A DNA stretch of 64,000 nucleotides from Methylobacter luteus IMV-B-3098 (GCF_000427625.1 NZ_KE386569.1:1743073-1807072); one strand, 5' to 3'; counted from the first letter of the stretch, positions 17,674 to 26,640 are shown. A program made the numbers and translations. The notes: a model not told the origin generated them from the sequence alone.

Positions 17674-18753
17674 ATGCATAAACTATCCAACTTCTCTCAA
17701 GGCAAAGATAACAATTTCAACCTTATCAGAATTATTGCGGCGCTTGCCGTGTTAATTTCTCACGGGGTTACATTGGCCCCGGTATCCGGTAAAGCTGAAC
17801 TCCTTAGAGAAAGCATAGGAATGACACCAGGAGGAATTGCAGTCGATACTTTTTTCATCACTAGCGGTTTTCTCGTTACTGCAAGTTTGTTAAATCGATC
17901 CAGCCTTGTCGAATTTGTGTGGGCCAGGACATTGAGAATATACCCTGCTCTGATAATAATGTTGCTTTTAACCGTCTTTGTTCTTGGTCCAGCCTTAACA
18001 TCACTACCATTAAGCGAATATTTTTTAACGCGTGAAACCTATACTTATTTGCCAAGAAGCTCAACGCTTTTTATCAATGTAGCGAGACAATTACCGGGTG
18101 TATTTAGCAACAATCCTGTTCCTAATACCAATGCATCGCTATGGACTTTGCCCTATGAGGTGAGAATGTATGCGACATTGGCTGTTGCATGGCTTGTGCT
18201 GAAAATAATGCCTAGACGCAGAGTAAAGGCGTTAAAAGCATTGATCATCATTTTTGCAGCACTATCGGGAATCTATGTCTTTGTCGATCATTTTTATTTA
18301 TCTCCAGGCACTAGATATGCAAGACTCCCTTTTATGTTTTTTACGGGCGCATCTTTTTATGTTTTGAAAGATCGGATACCCATTTATCACTGGCTTTTCT
18401 GGACCTTATTAAGTGCCGTAGTTTTTTCTGCTCATGATAAAGACCTGTTTTATATTGTCTATAGTTTATCGCTCGCTTATATCGTTTTTTTTCTAGCCTA
18501 TATTCCGTCGGGATTTATTCGCCGATATAATTCACTAGGCGATTACTCATACGGCATTTATATCTATGCATGGCCGGTTCAGCAATCCGTTGCAGCATTG
18601 ATCCCAAGCGTATCAATTCTAAATATGATTTTGACCTCCGGTGCAATAACGATTCTGTTAAGCGCAGCAAGCTGGCATTTCATTGAAAAGCATGCACTCA
18701 AACTTAAGGTCATATGCGTTGAGCGCACCAGGCGGATAGTGAGATTTGCTTAA
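17674..18753 (+). CDS. Acyltransferase 3 family membrane protein
   Basis: The 359-residue protein has about ten hydrophobic segments and the hallmarks of the OafA/NodX acyltransferase 3 family. These are an N-terminal FNLIRIIAALAVLISHG with the membrane-embedded catalytic His, then GGIAVDTFFITSGFLV and RTLRIYPALI. Such proteins move acetyl or other acyl groups onto surface polysaccharide or lipid at the inner membrane. No SGNH domain is attached, unlike long OafA forms. The gene is intact, AT-richer than most of the window, and isolated between transposon relics, which suggests it came with the mobile region. The substrate cannot be told. Confidence 0.8.
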   Translation: MHKLSNFSQGKDNNFNLIRIIAALAVLISHGVTLAPVSGKAELLRESIGMTPGGIAVDTFFITSGFLVTASLLNRSSLVEFVWARTLRIYPALIIMLLLTVFVLGPALTSLPLSEYFLTRETYTYLPRSSTLFINVARQLPGVFSNNPVPNTNASLWTLPYEVRMYATLAVAWLVLKIMPRRRVKALKALIIIFAALSGIYVFVDHFYLSPGTRYARLPFMFFTGASFYVLKDRIPIYHWLFWTLLSAVVFSAHDKDLFYIVYSLSLAYIVFFLAYIPSGFIRRYNSLGDYSYGIYIYAWPVQQSVAALIPSVSILNMILTSGAITILLSAASWHFIEKHALKLKVICVERTRRIVRFA

Positions 18754-18876
18754 ACATCACCTGCCCACCTCGCCAGCCTAGCAATTGACATGTTGCGCGC
18801 GGCGATGGTCTGCCCCTGGCACCGGGCAACAAGCTAGAGCAGTTATTGTATAGATATAAACATGATATAAACTAAC

Positions 18877-18891
18877 CTCGTGTTAAACGAG
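18877..18891. repeat. Small palindrome upstream of the IS630 relic
   Basis: CTCGT and ACGAG pair around GTTAA, 17 bases before the transposase ATG. It may be part of the element's left terminal repeat, but I could not define a matching right end. Confidence 0.3.
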
Positions 18892-18907
18892 ATGAGCCGT
18901 TTTCATC

Positions 18908-19861
18908 ATGCTCAAGCCTTATTCCGAAGATTTACGCAGCAGCCGGGTGGCTGAAGCGGTTGCCGCAGGCCACACCGTGCGGGCCGTGGCTTTACAATAC
19001 AAAGTCAGTCCGGCCTTTGTCTGTCGAATGCACGCCTTGTGGCGTGAAACCGGATCCGTTCAAGGCAAGCGCCCTTTGGCGGCTACAAACGCTCGAGACT
19101 GGAACCGTATGAAGCCGCCATCAGCGCCCGGTTGGCGAACAGCCCGTCGATGATGCTGAAGGAACTGCAGATCTGGCTGGAACACGAACAAAACCTAAGC
19201 GTTTCGATTTCGGCCATTGATAAGTTTATCCGGCTCAAACTAGGCTATCGCTATAAAAAACGCTGGTCGCCACTGAACAGCAGCGCGAGGCTGTCGCTAT
19301 AGCCCGAGAGCAATGGCCTGCCTGGCAGAAAACCTGCGATCTGTCGAAACTGGTGTTTCTGGATGAAACGGGGCTATCCACGGATATGATCCGTCGCTAT
19401 GGCCGTGCTTTGGGGGGTGCCCGCTGTCGGGGATGCGGCGCCGGCGGGTCATCGGCAAACCCTGACCTTGATTGCCGGCTTGCGTGCCGACCGGCTCACA
19501 ACCCCTTGGTGCCTGGATTAGGCCATGACGGAGAAGCCTTCAAAGAATATCTGCGGTCGCACAGTTAGGACCGACCTTAAAACCCGGCGATAGCGTCATC
19601 TGTGACAATCTCCCTGCGCATAAGGTGGCGGAAGTGCAGGCCATTGTTGAAGCGCACGGGGCGACGATCAAATACCTGCCGCCCTACAGTCCTGAGCTGA
19701 ATCCGATCGAGCAGGTCTTCGCCAAGCTGAAGGCGCTCCTGCGCAAGGCGGCAGAACGCACTTCCGATAAGCTTTGGCAACTCATGGGTAAACTGTTGGA
19801 TGAGTTTCAGGCTGATGAGTGCCTCAATCTCTTCAGGCATTCAGGCTATGTTTCTATGTAA
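18908..19861 (+). pseudogene. IS630-family transposase, frameshifted
   Basis: The N-terminal helix-turn-helix reads MLKPYSEDLRSSRVAEAVAA..VSPAFVCR. A second frame carries the first catalytic Asp in LVFLDETGLSTDMIRRYG, and a third carries the second Asp and the Glu in CDNLPAHKVAEVQ and ELNPIEQVFAKLK. These are the DDE set of IS630/Tc1-like transposases. At least three frameshifts break the reading, so the copy is dead unless the genes are joined by unusual recoding. It lies inside the remains of a Rieske/FAD oxidoreductase gene that runs on the other strand. The last codons LFRHSGYVSM end at TAA 19861. Confidence 0.75.
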
Positions 19862-19864
19862 TAA

Positions 19865-20627
19865 ATAAATGCTCTAATATTCGACGCAATGTCTTCTCCG
19901 GTGTGACGGTCCGACCGGCGCGTGCAGATGATGCATCTGTGGAAGACCGTCGCTAGTAGCGAGCAAGAGCTTGTCATAGGTATGACGACTGCCATCGATG
20001 ATCTGTACTTGCTGATTAGCCGTGTCAATCGCTACGACACGCGCTGCCAGTTTCAAATCGATATCGTGCTCTTGATAGCACTCGGGTGAACACAACGGAG
20101 GTGATTCTTCGGATGCTACGTCGGCAAGATAGCCTAGAAAATTTTTGGCGATCAGGGAATCGACTCATCCGCGCTCAGCATCGTGATTCGACTATCGTAA
20201 TCCTCCCGGTGCAGCATCTCCGCCGCCGACAATAACGATAAAGCCTGTTATATCGATCAATAATGCAGACAGTTGTTTCCTGATCGACTCAAGCTTTTCC
20301 CGAACATGGACAGTACCCCTGCTGCTCCATGCGCCAGCAGGAACCCGGGTCCAGCGCCATGGTGCGCCGGCCTCTCCGGTACGCAAGTTGAAACAGGCAT
20401 GATGCCATGAGCAACAACCCGTATCCTGCACGAGCAGTCCTCCGCCCAGCGGGGCATCGTAATGCGTGCAAATATTGCCGATCACAAAGAGTTCGTCGCC
20501 CTGCCGCGTCAGAAGCACCTGCTCGCCATGCGCATGGCCAAGCAACGGAGGCACCATCGGGAATTGTGGAGAAAGCCACGCCTCCGGTGAAGTCAGGTCC
20601 GCTCAATTTTGTAATGGTTCCGCTCAT
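19865..20627 (-). pseudogene. Rieske/FAD-dependent oxidoreductase (AIF-like), broken
   Basis: Reading leftward from ATG 20627, with AAGGGAA just upstream, several frames assemble into one protein. An N-terminal Rieske domain shows CTHYDAPLGGG and CSWHHACFNLRTG (CxH and CxxH cluster ligands). A dinucleotide-binding IVIVGGG follows, then CYQEHDIDLKLAARVVAIDT and SRHTYDKLLLATS, typical of disulfide-reductase-type flavoproteins. Multiple frameshifts are present and the gene stops at the IS630 relic. A stretch at about 18760-18835 on the same strand reading CQGQTIAARNM may be a scrap of its C-terminal domain beyond the IS, which would mean insertion plus deletion; that part is tentative. Confidence 0.6.
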
Positions 20628-20713
20628 TTGATTCCCTTGCCGATGCGTGTTTTTATACTGTTTTGGTTGTTGATGTCTGCCCTGATTCGCGCGGAACTTT
20701 TACTGCTTGCAAC

Positions 20714-20732
20714 TTGGATACATTGTATCCAA
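20714..20732. promoter_or_regulatory. 19-bp perfect palindrome, candidate operator
   Basis: The arms TTGGATACA and TGTATCCAA flank a single T. The site is about 87 bases upstream of the start of the leftward Rieske/FAD pseudogene and resembles operators of GntR-type regulators in its TGTATAC-like half-sites. No regulator gene is nearby, so it may be an orphan control site. Confidence 0.4.
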
Positions 20733-20788
20733 TCGATTTCTACGTCTGTATGATAACTCGCATAACGTTCTACCGATGTTTTTCACAT

Positions 20789-21819
20789 GGCTCTTATTGG
20801 ATTCCAGGGAGATACCCAACCATTGCTGAAAACTTGAATTTGAGGTTCAGTATCCCCAGATAGGACGGATGATTACCTTACCTCAACTATTAGACAATGC
20901 CAAATGCTTTGAAACGATTCGCGTCCTGCGCTGGCCGGATAAAGTCTCTTGTCCCCATTGCGGCTCAGAAGCCATAATCAAGCAGGGCAAGGATGATACC
21001 CAGTCTGAAAGGCAGCGTTACAGCTGCAAGGCCTGTCAGCGCAAATTCGACGATTTAACCGGTACGATTTTCGCGGGTCACCATCAACCCTTGAAGATCT
21101 GGGTGCTGTGCTTGTATTTTATGGGCTTGAACTTATCGAACGCGCAGATTGCCCGTGAGCTGGATTTAAATGAAACGGACGTTCAGCCAATGACCCAGCA
21201 GTTGCGGTCAGGGATCGTCAGCAAAAGACCAGTGGTGGTGCTGGAAGGCGAAGTCGAATGCGACGAAGTTTATGTGGTAGCCGGGCATAAAGGCCAACCG
21301 GAAGCCGTAAAAAAAAGGCCGAAAAGGTCGGCGTAACCGCTTAAAAGGTGCGCGTGGACGCGGTACGCTGGCCAAGGAAAAGCCGCCGATATTGGGCATG
21401 ATTCAACGCGGCGGACCAGTGGTCATTCAGATGCTGGACAATGTTCAGCAAACGACCATCCAGCCTGTGATTCAAAGCACCATAGCGCCGGGTACGCTCA
21501 TTTACACCGATGAATATGCGATTTATGACCGCCTGGAGTCATGGGGATACGCGCGAAAAAGCGTTTGCCATGGTGCCGGGGAATATGCGCGCGATGAGGA
21601 CGGTGATGGGTTTTATGAAGTGCATGTGAACACAATGGAAGGGTTTTGGTCGCTGCTGCGTTCCTGGTTACGCCCGCATCGCGGGATTTCTCAATCGCAT
21701 CTGCCCATTTATTTAGGCTTTTTCGAGTTTGTCCATAACGCCAGAAAACGCGGTAAAGCGTTATTAAGTTCTCTGTTGGAGCTGATTATCAGCTAACTCC
21801 CTGGAAGCCATTATGAGCC
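20789..21819 (+). mobile_element. IS1595-type insertion sequence with 8-bp target duplication
   Basis: The element is 1,031 bases long. Its ends are imperfect 23-bp inverted repeats: left 20789-20811 starts GGCTCTTATTGG, and the right end at 21797-21819 reads GGCTCATAATGG when complemented, both followed by the shared CTTCCAGGGAG/ATTCCAGGGAG tract. The flanks are identical octamers TTTCACAT at 20781-20788 and 21820-21827, the 8-bp duplication expected for this family. The intact duplication and ends indicate a fairly recent insertion. Its transposase frame is split (next entry). Confidence 0.85.
20869..21796 (+). pseudogene. IS1595-family (ISXO2-like) transposase, single frameshift
   Basis: Two frames, 20869-21336 and about 21318-21796, make one transposase. 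The N-terminal zinc ribbon has CPHCGS and CKAC, then LKIWVLCLYFMGLNLSNAQIA. Catalytic Asp residues lie in GEVECDEVYVVAGHKG and LIYTDEYAIYDRL, and the Glu lies in NTMEGFWSLLRSWL. The frame changes at or just after a run of eight A (21309-21316), where removing one base restores the reading GRKGRRNRLKG. It may be a true inactivating indel, a sequencing slip, or a slippery site. All other motifs are intact. Confidence 0.75.
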
Positions 21820-21919
21820 TTTCACATTTGCACCCAATCAGAGCATCAACCTTATTGAACCACCCGTTCCATACTTCACACTAAGTATTATTTATAGTCA
21901 TCAAAAACACGCAAACCTC

Positions 21920-22534
21920 GTGACCGAAACCCGTTATCCATCTCTCGAAGCACTGCTGACGGCCGTGCGCAATTGCCGAGCATGCGAGAAGCATCTGCCG
22001 CTCGGCCCGCGCCCCGTGCTACGCGCCGAAGCAACGGCCCGCATTCTCATTGTCGGACAGGCACCCGGAACACGCGTGCATGCGACCGGCATTCCGTGGA
22101 ACGACGCTAGCGGCGAGCGCCTGCGCATGTGGATGGGCATAGACAGGGATGTGTTTTACGATACCTCGCGCATCGCGATCATCCCCATGGGCTATTGTTA
22201 TCCGGGGCGCGGAAAGAGCGGCGATTTACCGCCGCGCCGCGAATGCGCGGACCTATGGCTGAACCACTTGCTGGCCGAACTGCCCCGGATTGAATTGACG
22301 CTGCTTATCGGCCAATACGCGCAACGCCACTTCCTTGGCGATCGCCGCATGTCGTCATTGACGGAAACAGTCAGGAACTGGCAGGCGTATGCGCCGCAAT
22401 ATCTGCCCTTACCCCATCCATCGCCACGCAATACGCTGTGGCTCAAGCGCAATCCCTGGTTTGAACAACAGCTTCTACCCGTACTGCGCGCCCGGATCAG
22501 AGCGTTTCATGCAAGCAGAGAAGTTGAAGCGTGA
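21920..22534 (+). CDS. Uracil-DNA glycosylase superfamily protein
   Basis: The 204-residue protein begins with a CxxC pair (RNCRACEKHLP) and shows ILIVGQAPGTRVHATGIPWND, with the GxAPG and active-site region of UDG-fold proteins. LPHPSPRNTLWLKRNPWF follows, matching the HPSxRN loop. Family members excise uracil or a related base, though some related proteins have other roles. Only one CxxC pair is evident, so a family 4-type iron-sulfur cluster is uncertain. Start is GTG 21920. The following DUF488 gene overlaps its end by 26 bases, a pairing that suggests a small operon of nucleic acid or stress function. Confidence 0.8.
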   Translation: MTETRYPSLEALLTAVRNCRACEKHLPLGPRPVLRAEATARILIVGQAPGTRVHATGIPWNDASGERLRMWMGIDRDVFYDTSRIAIIPMGYCYPGRGKSGDLPPRRECADLWLNHLLAELPRIELTLLIGQYAQRHFLGDRRMSSLTETVRNWQAYAPQYLPLPHPSPRNTLWLKRNPWFEQQLLPVLRARIRAFHASREVEA

Positions 22535-23063
22535 ACCTCAACCTATCGTATTAACCATCGGGCATTCCACGCGCCCCTTGGCTGCGTTTATCGACCTGCT
22601 CAAGGCCCATTCAGTGACCTGCCTCATTGATGTGCGCACCGTGCCACGCTCACGCCACAATCCGCAATTTAACCGTGACACTTTTTCTGAAGCGCTTGAA
22701 TCTGCCGGCATCCGCTATAAGCACGCCATCGGTTTGGGAGGTTTCCGCCACACTAGCCCTGAGTCTCTTAACCAAGGTTGGCACAACGATGCGTTCCGCG
22801 GCTTCGCTGACTACATGCAGACCGAGGAATTTGCTGAAAATCTGGCTGATCTTATCGAACAGGCAAAGCAGGAACGCGTCGCATTGATGTGCGCCGAGGC
22901 CGTGCCGTGGCGCTGTCATCGCTCGCTAATCGCCGATGCATTGACAATACGCGGGATTCGCGTCGAGGAAATCGTCAGGGAAGCGCGCCGGCAACTGCAT
23001 TTATTGACGCCTTTCGCCAAGGTGAATGGCACGACAATTACTTATCCGCCCTATGAAACATAA
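22509..23063 (+). CDS. DUF488 family protein
   Basis: The 184-residue product from ATG 22509 contains the DUF488 pattern: LTIGHSTRPLAAFIDLLKAH, LIDVRTVPRSRHNPQFN, YKHAIGLGGFR, and the CAEAVPWRCHRSLIADAL end with its conserved Cys and His residues. Function is not established for the family. A longer frame reaches back to 22389, but its N-terminal residues are only the upstream gene in another frame; ATG 22509 gives the normal length. It overlaps the glycosylase-like gene by 26 bases. Codon use resembles the older chromosome more than the siderophore cluster. Confidence 0.85.
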   Translation: MQAEKLKREPQPIVLTIGHSTRPLAAFIDLLKAHSVTCLIDVRTVPRSRHNPQFNRDTFSEALESAGIRYKHAIGLGGFRHTSPESLNQGWHNDAFRGFADYMQTEEFAENLADLIEQAKQERVALMCAEAVPWRCHRSLIADALTIRGIRVEEIVREARRQLHLLTPFAKVNGTTITYPPYET

Positions 23064-23238
23064 AAAACCCGCGCCTGATCCGCTCCAGGAAATCACCTTC
23101 CTCCGACATGAAATTATTTTTCACTGGCCAGATAAAAACCCGATGCTTTATATCTAATCATCAACCCTTTCTTATCCATGAGCGGTATCAGTTTAAGTCT
23201 GAACCAATGCAATTCGGGATCAACTACAAGGAATATTT

Positions 23239-24972
23239 ATGTCGCGACTCAGTGATTACTTCGATTATAAAACGGATAAAAACGGCAACCCTTATGTGGA
23301 GGTTGCCGCTCGTGGTATTGTCCTGTTGCGACTGCCGGCAACCAATAAAGGCACCGCCTTTACTGAACAGGAACGTATTGATCTTGGCCTTGACGGTTTG
23401 CTTCCGCCGCAAGTAACCACTCTTGAAATCCAGGTAGACCGGCTGTACACGAATTTTCGAAGACAACTTGATGATATTTCAAAATACCAGTTCCTTCGAG
23501 CTGTGCAGGATCGTTCCGAGGTGCTCTTTTACGCGCTGCTCGAGCGACATCTGGAAGAAATGACGCCAATTATCTATACGCCGACGATCGGGCTGGCGGT
23601 TCAGCAATTCAGCAAGATCTATACGACGGCTCGCGGCCTGACCTTGTCGGCCCAGAATATCGGCCGGGTGGAAACCATTCTCGACAACTATCCCCTGCAT
23701 GACATTCGAATGATCGTCGTTACGGACGCCTCCGCCATTCTCGGCATCGGCGATCAGGGCATGGGCGGGCTGACCATTTGCGTCGGCAAACTGGCGCTTT
23801 ATACCGTCGGCGGCGGACTCTGCCCCTTTCAAACCCTGCCGGTCAATCTGGATGTGGGCACGGACCGGACAGAATTGCTTGAAGATCCTCGCTATCTGGG
23901 TGTGCATGAAAAGCGCCTGCGCGGTCAGTCCTACTTTGAACTGGTGGATAAATTCGTCAATGCCGTGCAAAAAAAGTGGCCGAAGACCATCATTCAATGG
24001 GAAGACTTCGCCAAAAATGTGGCTTTTGACGTGCTGCAAAAATACCGGCATCAAATACCCTGCTTCAACGATGATATTCAAGGCACGGGGGCCGTTGCGC
24101 TCGCGGGGCTGTTATCGGCTTGTCGCATAAAAGGCGAAGCCCTTTCCGACCAGATTATTGTGGTAGTCGGCGCGGGCGCCGGCGGTGTCGGCGTCGCCAG
24201 CGCCATTCAGGAAGGCATGGTGCGCGACGGCCTGAGCCGCGAGCAGGCGCGCCGGCAGATGTTCGTCATGGACGGGCGCGGTCTGGTTGTCGAGGGGACC
24301 ACGACCGACGCTTATAAACTGCCGGTCGCGCAATTTGCGGATGTTTATGAGAACTGGCCGATCAACGGCGAACTTCCCACTCTCATGGAAGTCATCAGCA
24401 ATGCCAAACCCACCGTCCTGATCGGGCTTTCAGGCATCGCCGGCATATTCAACGAGCCTATCATCAAAGCCATGGCCAGGAGCAATCGGCACCCTGTCAT
24501 CTTCCCGCTGTCGAACCCGACAGCCAATTGCGAAGCCATTCCCGAGGATATCGTTGCCTGGACGCAAGGCCAGGCAATCGTCGCGACAGGCAGCCCGTTT
24601 GCTGATGTTGAATATGGCGGCCATAGCCATCCTGTCGGCCAGGGCAATAATGCGTTTATCTTTCCTGGACTTGGTTTTGCCGCCGTATTGGGAGAATGTT
24701 CCCGGATCAGCGATGCCATGGTGCTTGAGTCCGCTTATGCGCTGGCCGATTACACGGCTGAGCATTATCTGGCATCCGGCCATATCTATCCCCCTATTGC
24801 GGACCTGCGGAAAGTCAGCGTCGTCGTTGCGGCGCGCGTCCTTGCCAGGGCGCTTGAAGACGGCTCATCCCCCCGCCAGGACCTCAAGGGAATCGATCTT
24901 GAAGCCTATGTGCGCTCCAGATTCTGGAAAGCCGAGCACCTGCCTTTCACTTACTCGCCTCCGAATAAATAA
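23239..24972 (+). CDS. maeA: NAD-dependent malic enzyme
   Basis: The 577-residue malate dehydrogenase (oxaloacetate-decarboxylating) yields pyruvate, CO2 and reduced nicotinamide dinucleotide in the cytoplasm. Visible are the N-terminal malic domain (YTPTIGLAVQQFSKIYTTARG, VVTDASAILGIGDQGMGG), the metal site stretch PCFNDDIQGTGAVALAG and the dinucleotide-binding VVGAGAGGVGVAS. Length matches bacterial SfcA-type enzymes. AAGGAA at 23228-23233 lies 5 bases before ATG. It stands alone, with 175 bases before it and 196 after, between the DUF488 gene and the Fur-box module. NAD rather than NADP preference is inferred from the family only. Confidence 0.92.
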   Translation: MSRLSDYFDYKTDKNGNPYVEVAARGIVLLRLPATNKGTAFTEQERIDLGLDGLLPPQVTTLEIQVDRLYTNFRRQLDDISKYQFLRAVQDRSEVLFYALLERHLEEMTPIIYTPTIGLAVQQFSKIYTTARGLTLSAQNIGRVETILDNYPLHDIRMIVVTDASAILGIGDQGMGGLTICVGKLALYTVGGGLCPFQTLPVNLDVGTDRTELLEDPRYLGVHEKRLRGQSYFELVDKFVNAVQKKWPKTIIQWEDFAKNVAFDVLQKYRHQIPCFNDDIQGTGAVALAGLLSACRIKGEALSDQIIVVVGAGAGGVGVASAIQEGMVRDGLSREQARRQMFVMDGRGLVVEGTTTDAYKLPVAQFADVYENWPINGELPTLMEVISNAKPTVLIGLSGIAGIFNEPIIKAMARSNRHPVIFPLSNPTANCEAIPEDIVAWTQGQAIVATGSPFADVEYGGHSHPVGQGNNAFIFPGLGFAAVLGECSRISDAMVLESAYALADYTAEHYLASGHIYPPIADLRKVSVVVAARVLARALEDGSSPRQDLKGIDLEAYVRSRFWKAEHLPFTYSPPNK

Positions 24973-25122
24973 AATCTTCACATCCTTCGAATGAGGAAAT
25001 CTTCATAACATTTGGATTGTTGCCAAACGACATCCAGTCAGATGAAAACCGCGGTCTTCCCAACTCCGCCCAATACTTACCATCACCGGGAAACTCGGAT
25101 ATAGAAAAATACTGTACATTAT

Positions 25123-25143
25123 AAATGATAATGATTATCATTT
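25123..25143. promoter_or_regulatory. Perfect Fur box
   Basis: The arms AAATGATAAT and ATTATCATTT around a central G form a 21-bp perfect palindrome containing the GATAATGATTATC core of Fur operators. It ends 25 bases before the ATG of the small gene at 25169, so that gene and probably the next are iron-repressed. The window encodes its own Fur at 57605-58024. Confidence 0.85.
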
Positions 25144-25168
25144 AGAAAAACAAAACGAGGGTCTACTG

Positions 25169-25372
25169 ATGAAATTTTTATTTTCCTTTTTTAGATCGCC
25201 CCTGACGGTGAAGCTGGAAATCGAACCGAAATGTCTAGCCTCTTTAATGGAGAAAGGTCAAATCCATGCCACGGATTTCAGATGCCTGGACCTCGGTTCA
25301 AAACAAATCGTCTGGAAAATGCTCCTGTCGCTTACCAAGTCAAAAATCGACCAAGGCGCTAAGTTGCTATAA
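25169..25372 (+). CDS. Small protein behind a Fur box, unknown function
   Basis: This 67-residue open frame begins with ATG 25169, with ACGAGGG about 10 bases before it. The N terminus MKFLFSFF is hydrophobic for only 8 residues, too short for a clear signal. The rest is mixed and basic, with one Cys in KCLAS and one in FRCLDLGSKQIVWKML. I do not recognise the family. Its support comes from the perfect Fur box directly upstream and the plausible ribosome site; an iron-starvation role is inference. It is followed after 64 bases by another small gene on the same strand. Confidence 0.55.
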   Translation: MKFLFSFFRSPLTVKLEIEPKCLASLMEKGQIHATDFRCLDLGSKQIVWKMLLSLTKSKIDQGAKLL

Positions 25373-25436
25373 GGCCAATGAAAATGCTTGATATGGCTGA
25401 ATAATTTCTTATTTACAACTCAAAGGACCCAAGCTT

Positions 25437-25667
25437 ATGACTAAAAAGCCCTGCACCCATGAATACCTGGCGACAAGCGATACTGGCACAGTTTTGATGT
25501 GCCGTGAATGTGGCGTGGTGTATCTGCATATGCAAAACATATCATTGCGTTTCGATGTGGAACAATTTTCGAAATTCGCAGCAATGATGACAGAAGCATC
25601 GAAAAAACTTGGCGCAGAGTCCACTGAAAAACCGCGCAAGAGCCCGAAGCTTACCTTGGTTCATTGA
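25437..25667 (+). CDS. Small zinc-ribbon-like protein, unknown function
   Basis: The 76-residue protein has CTHEY early and CRECG later, a plausible CxH...CxxC metal site. VVYLHMQNISLRFDVEQFSKFAAMM and a basic Pro/Lys-rich tail follow. I recall similar small proteins near iron-uptake genes but cannot name a family with confidence. It lies 64 bases after the Fur-box gene and 1.2 kb before the siderophore receptor, so it may belong to the same iron response. The initiator ATG follows AAAGGACCC. Confidence 0.6.
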   Translation: MTKKPCTHEYLATSDTGTVLMCRECGVVYLHMQNISLRFDVEQFSKFAAMMTEASKKLGAESTEKPRKSPKLTLVH

Positions 25668-25712
25668 TACTCGCCATCCTTGAAGCGTCTTAATGCGCTG
25701 AGGTATAGCTCG

Positions 25713-25735
25713 CCCTGTGCGGTGAAAGCACAGGG
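25713..25735 (+). terminator. Hairpin after the Fur-box small genes
   Basis: CCCTGTGC and GCACAGGG form an 8-bp perfect GC-rich stem around GGTGAAA, 46 bases after the small zinc-ribbon gene. TAAAA follows rather than a T-run, so termination is only likely. Confidence 0.4.
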
Positions 25736-25774
25736 TAAAACATTGTCGCCATGATCTATGACGATATACCACTC

Positions 25775-26030
25775 AAGGCCTTATGCTGCCTGTCGAGTCC
25801 CTATGGAAAATTTACGACGGTTCCCTCAAGGCCAATCGCCAAGTGGCTGATTTCTGTTGTGCGCAGTCTTATCGGCGCATCAATACGCTGGACTGGCAAC
25901 TGATAGGGTTTCCCTGGTCTGGGTTCGGCTTAAGGAACTGGCTTGCTCGGACAGTAGCCGTACGGTCTATCATTCCAGTCTCCGTACCAAATCGCGCTCT
26001 TGCCCGGCAGGAAAGCCTCGTACAATCCAG
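25775..26030 (+). pseudogene. IS701-family transposase relic, second copy
   Basis: VESLWKIYDGSLKANRQV and SYRRINTLDWQ correspond to the same part of the transposase as at 17101-17210. After an internal deletion, LVWVRLKELACSDSSRTVYH reads in another frame and matches the C-terminal region of IS701-type transposases. It is truncated on both sides. It lies in the same orientation as the relic at 16640-17345, so the two flank the accessory genes between. Confidence 0.6.
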
Positions 26031-26229
26031 TAGTCATGATATGAGCAGTCAGTTTGGGTGCTTTGCCGGGGTGGAGATGGTCCTTCAAGGCGGAGTCCGG
26101 GTCGTCTTCCGTTCATCGCTGGCGGATTTTCGCCACCATCGGCGCCGAAACTGTCAGGGCCTGGATGATGCCCTGATAAAGCAAAAAAACCAAGGCCGGT
26201 CAGAAAAAAACCGGGGATAAGCTGCGCGG

Positions 26230-26640
26230 TGCCGCCGTGTCCACTTTCCGAACGGTTGAAAAGTCCTCGGTAAAGGTCGTGCCGCAATTCCTGAAAGCTT
26301 ATTCGGCAGTTCGGACCGTGGACTATTACCGAACCCGTATACAGGCTTCCGCTATACCAAGAGCACGCATTATGGCCTGGATTTAACTCGCGAAAGCCGG
26401 ATACCCACCTAGCGCCGAGCTAATCTTCTGCTGATCGCCGCCCTGATCACCTTCGCACTTTGGCTCGTTGACCTCAGCCTAAAAGTTTCCGTTACTGAAC
26501 GGCAACTCAGGATCAACAGTGATTAAAAGCGTTCCCCCTACTCGGTTATTTTTCTCGGCCGAATAGCATGCCGCTATGTCTCCTTTGAGCTATCGCAACC
26601 TATTTAGAACTGACGCAAGCGCTGTCAGTCGGCTATTTCG
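26230..26640 (+). pseudogene. IS4-family transposase C-terminal relic
   Basis: GFRYTKSTHYGLDLTRESRI is followed, across a stop codon, by RRANLLLIAALITFALWLVD and KRSPYSVIFLGRIACRYVS. This is the recognisable C-terminal end of IS4-type transposases, including the helix after the catalytic Glu. Upstream parts are missing or unreadable. It ends shortly before the Fur box of the siderophore receptor and marks the left edge of the siderophore cluster. Confidence 0.6.

Noticed and set aside
23108-23416. 102-codon frame at the start of the malic enzyme gene
   Set aside because: It overlaps the well-supported malic enzyme start in another frame and has no similarity to known proteins.
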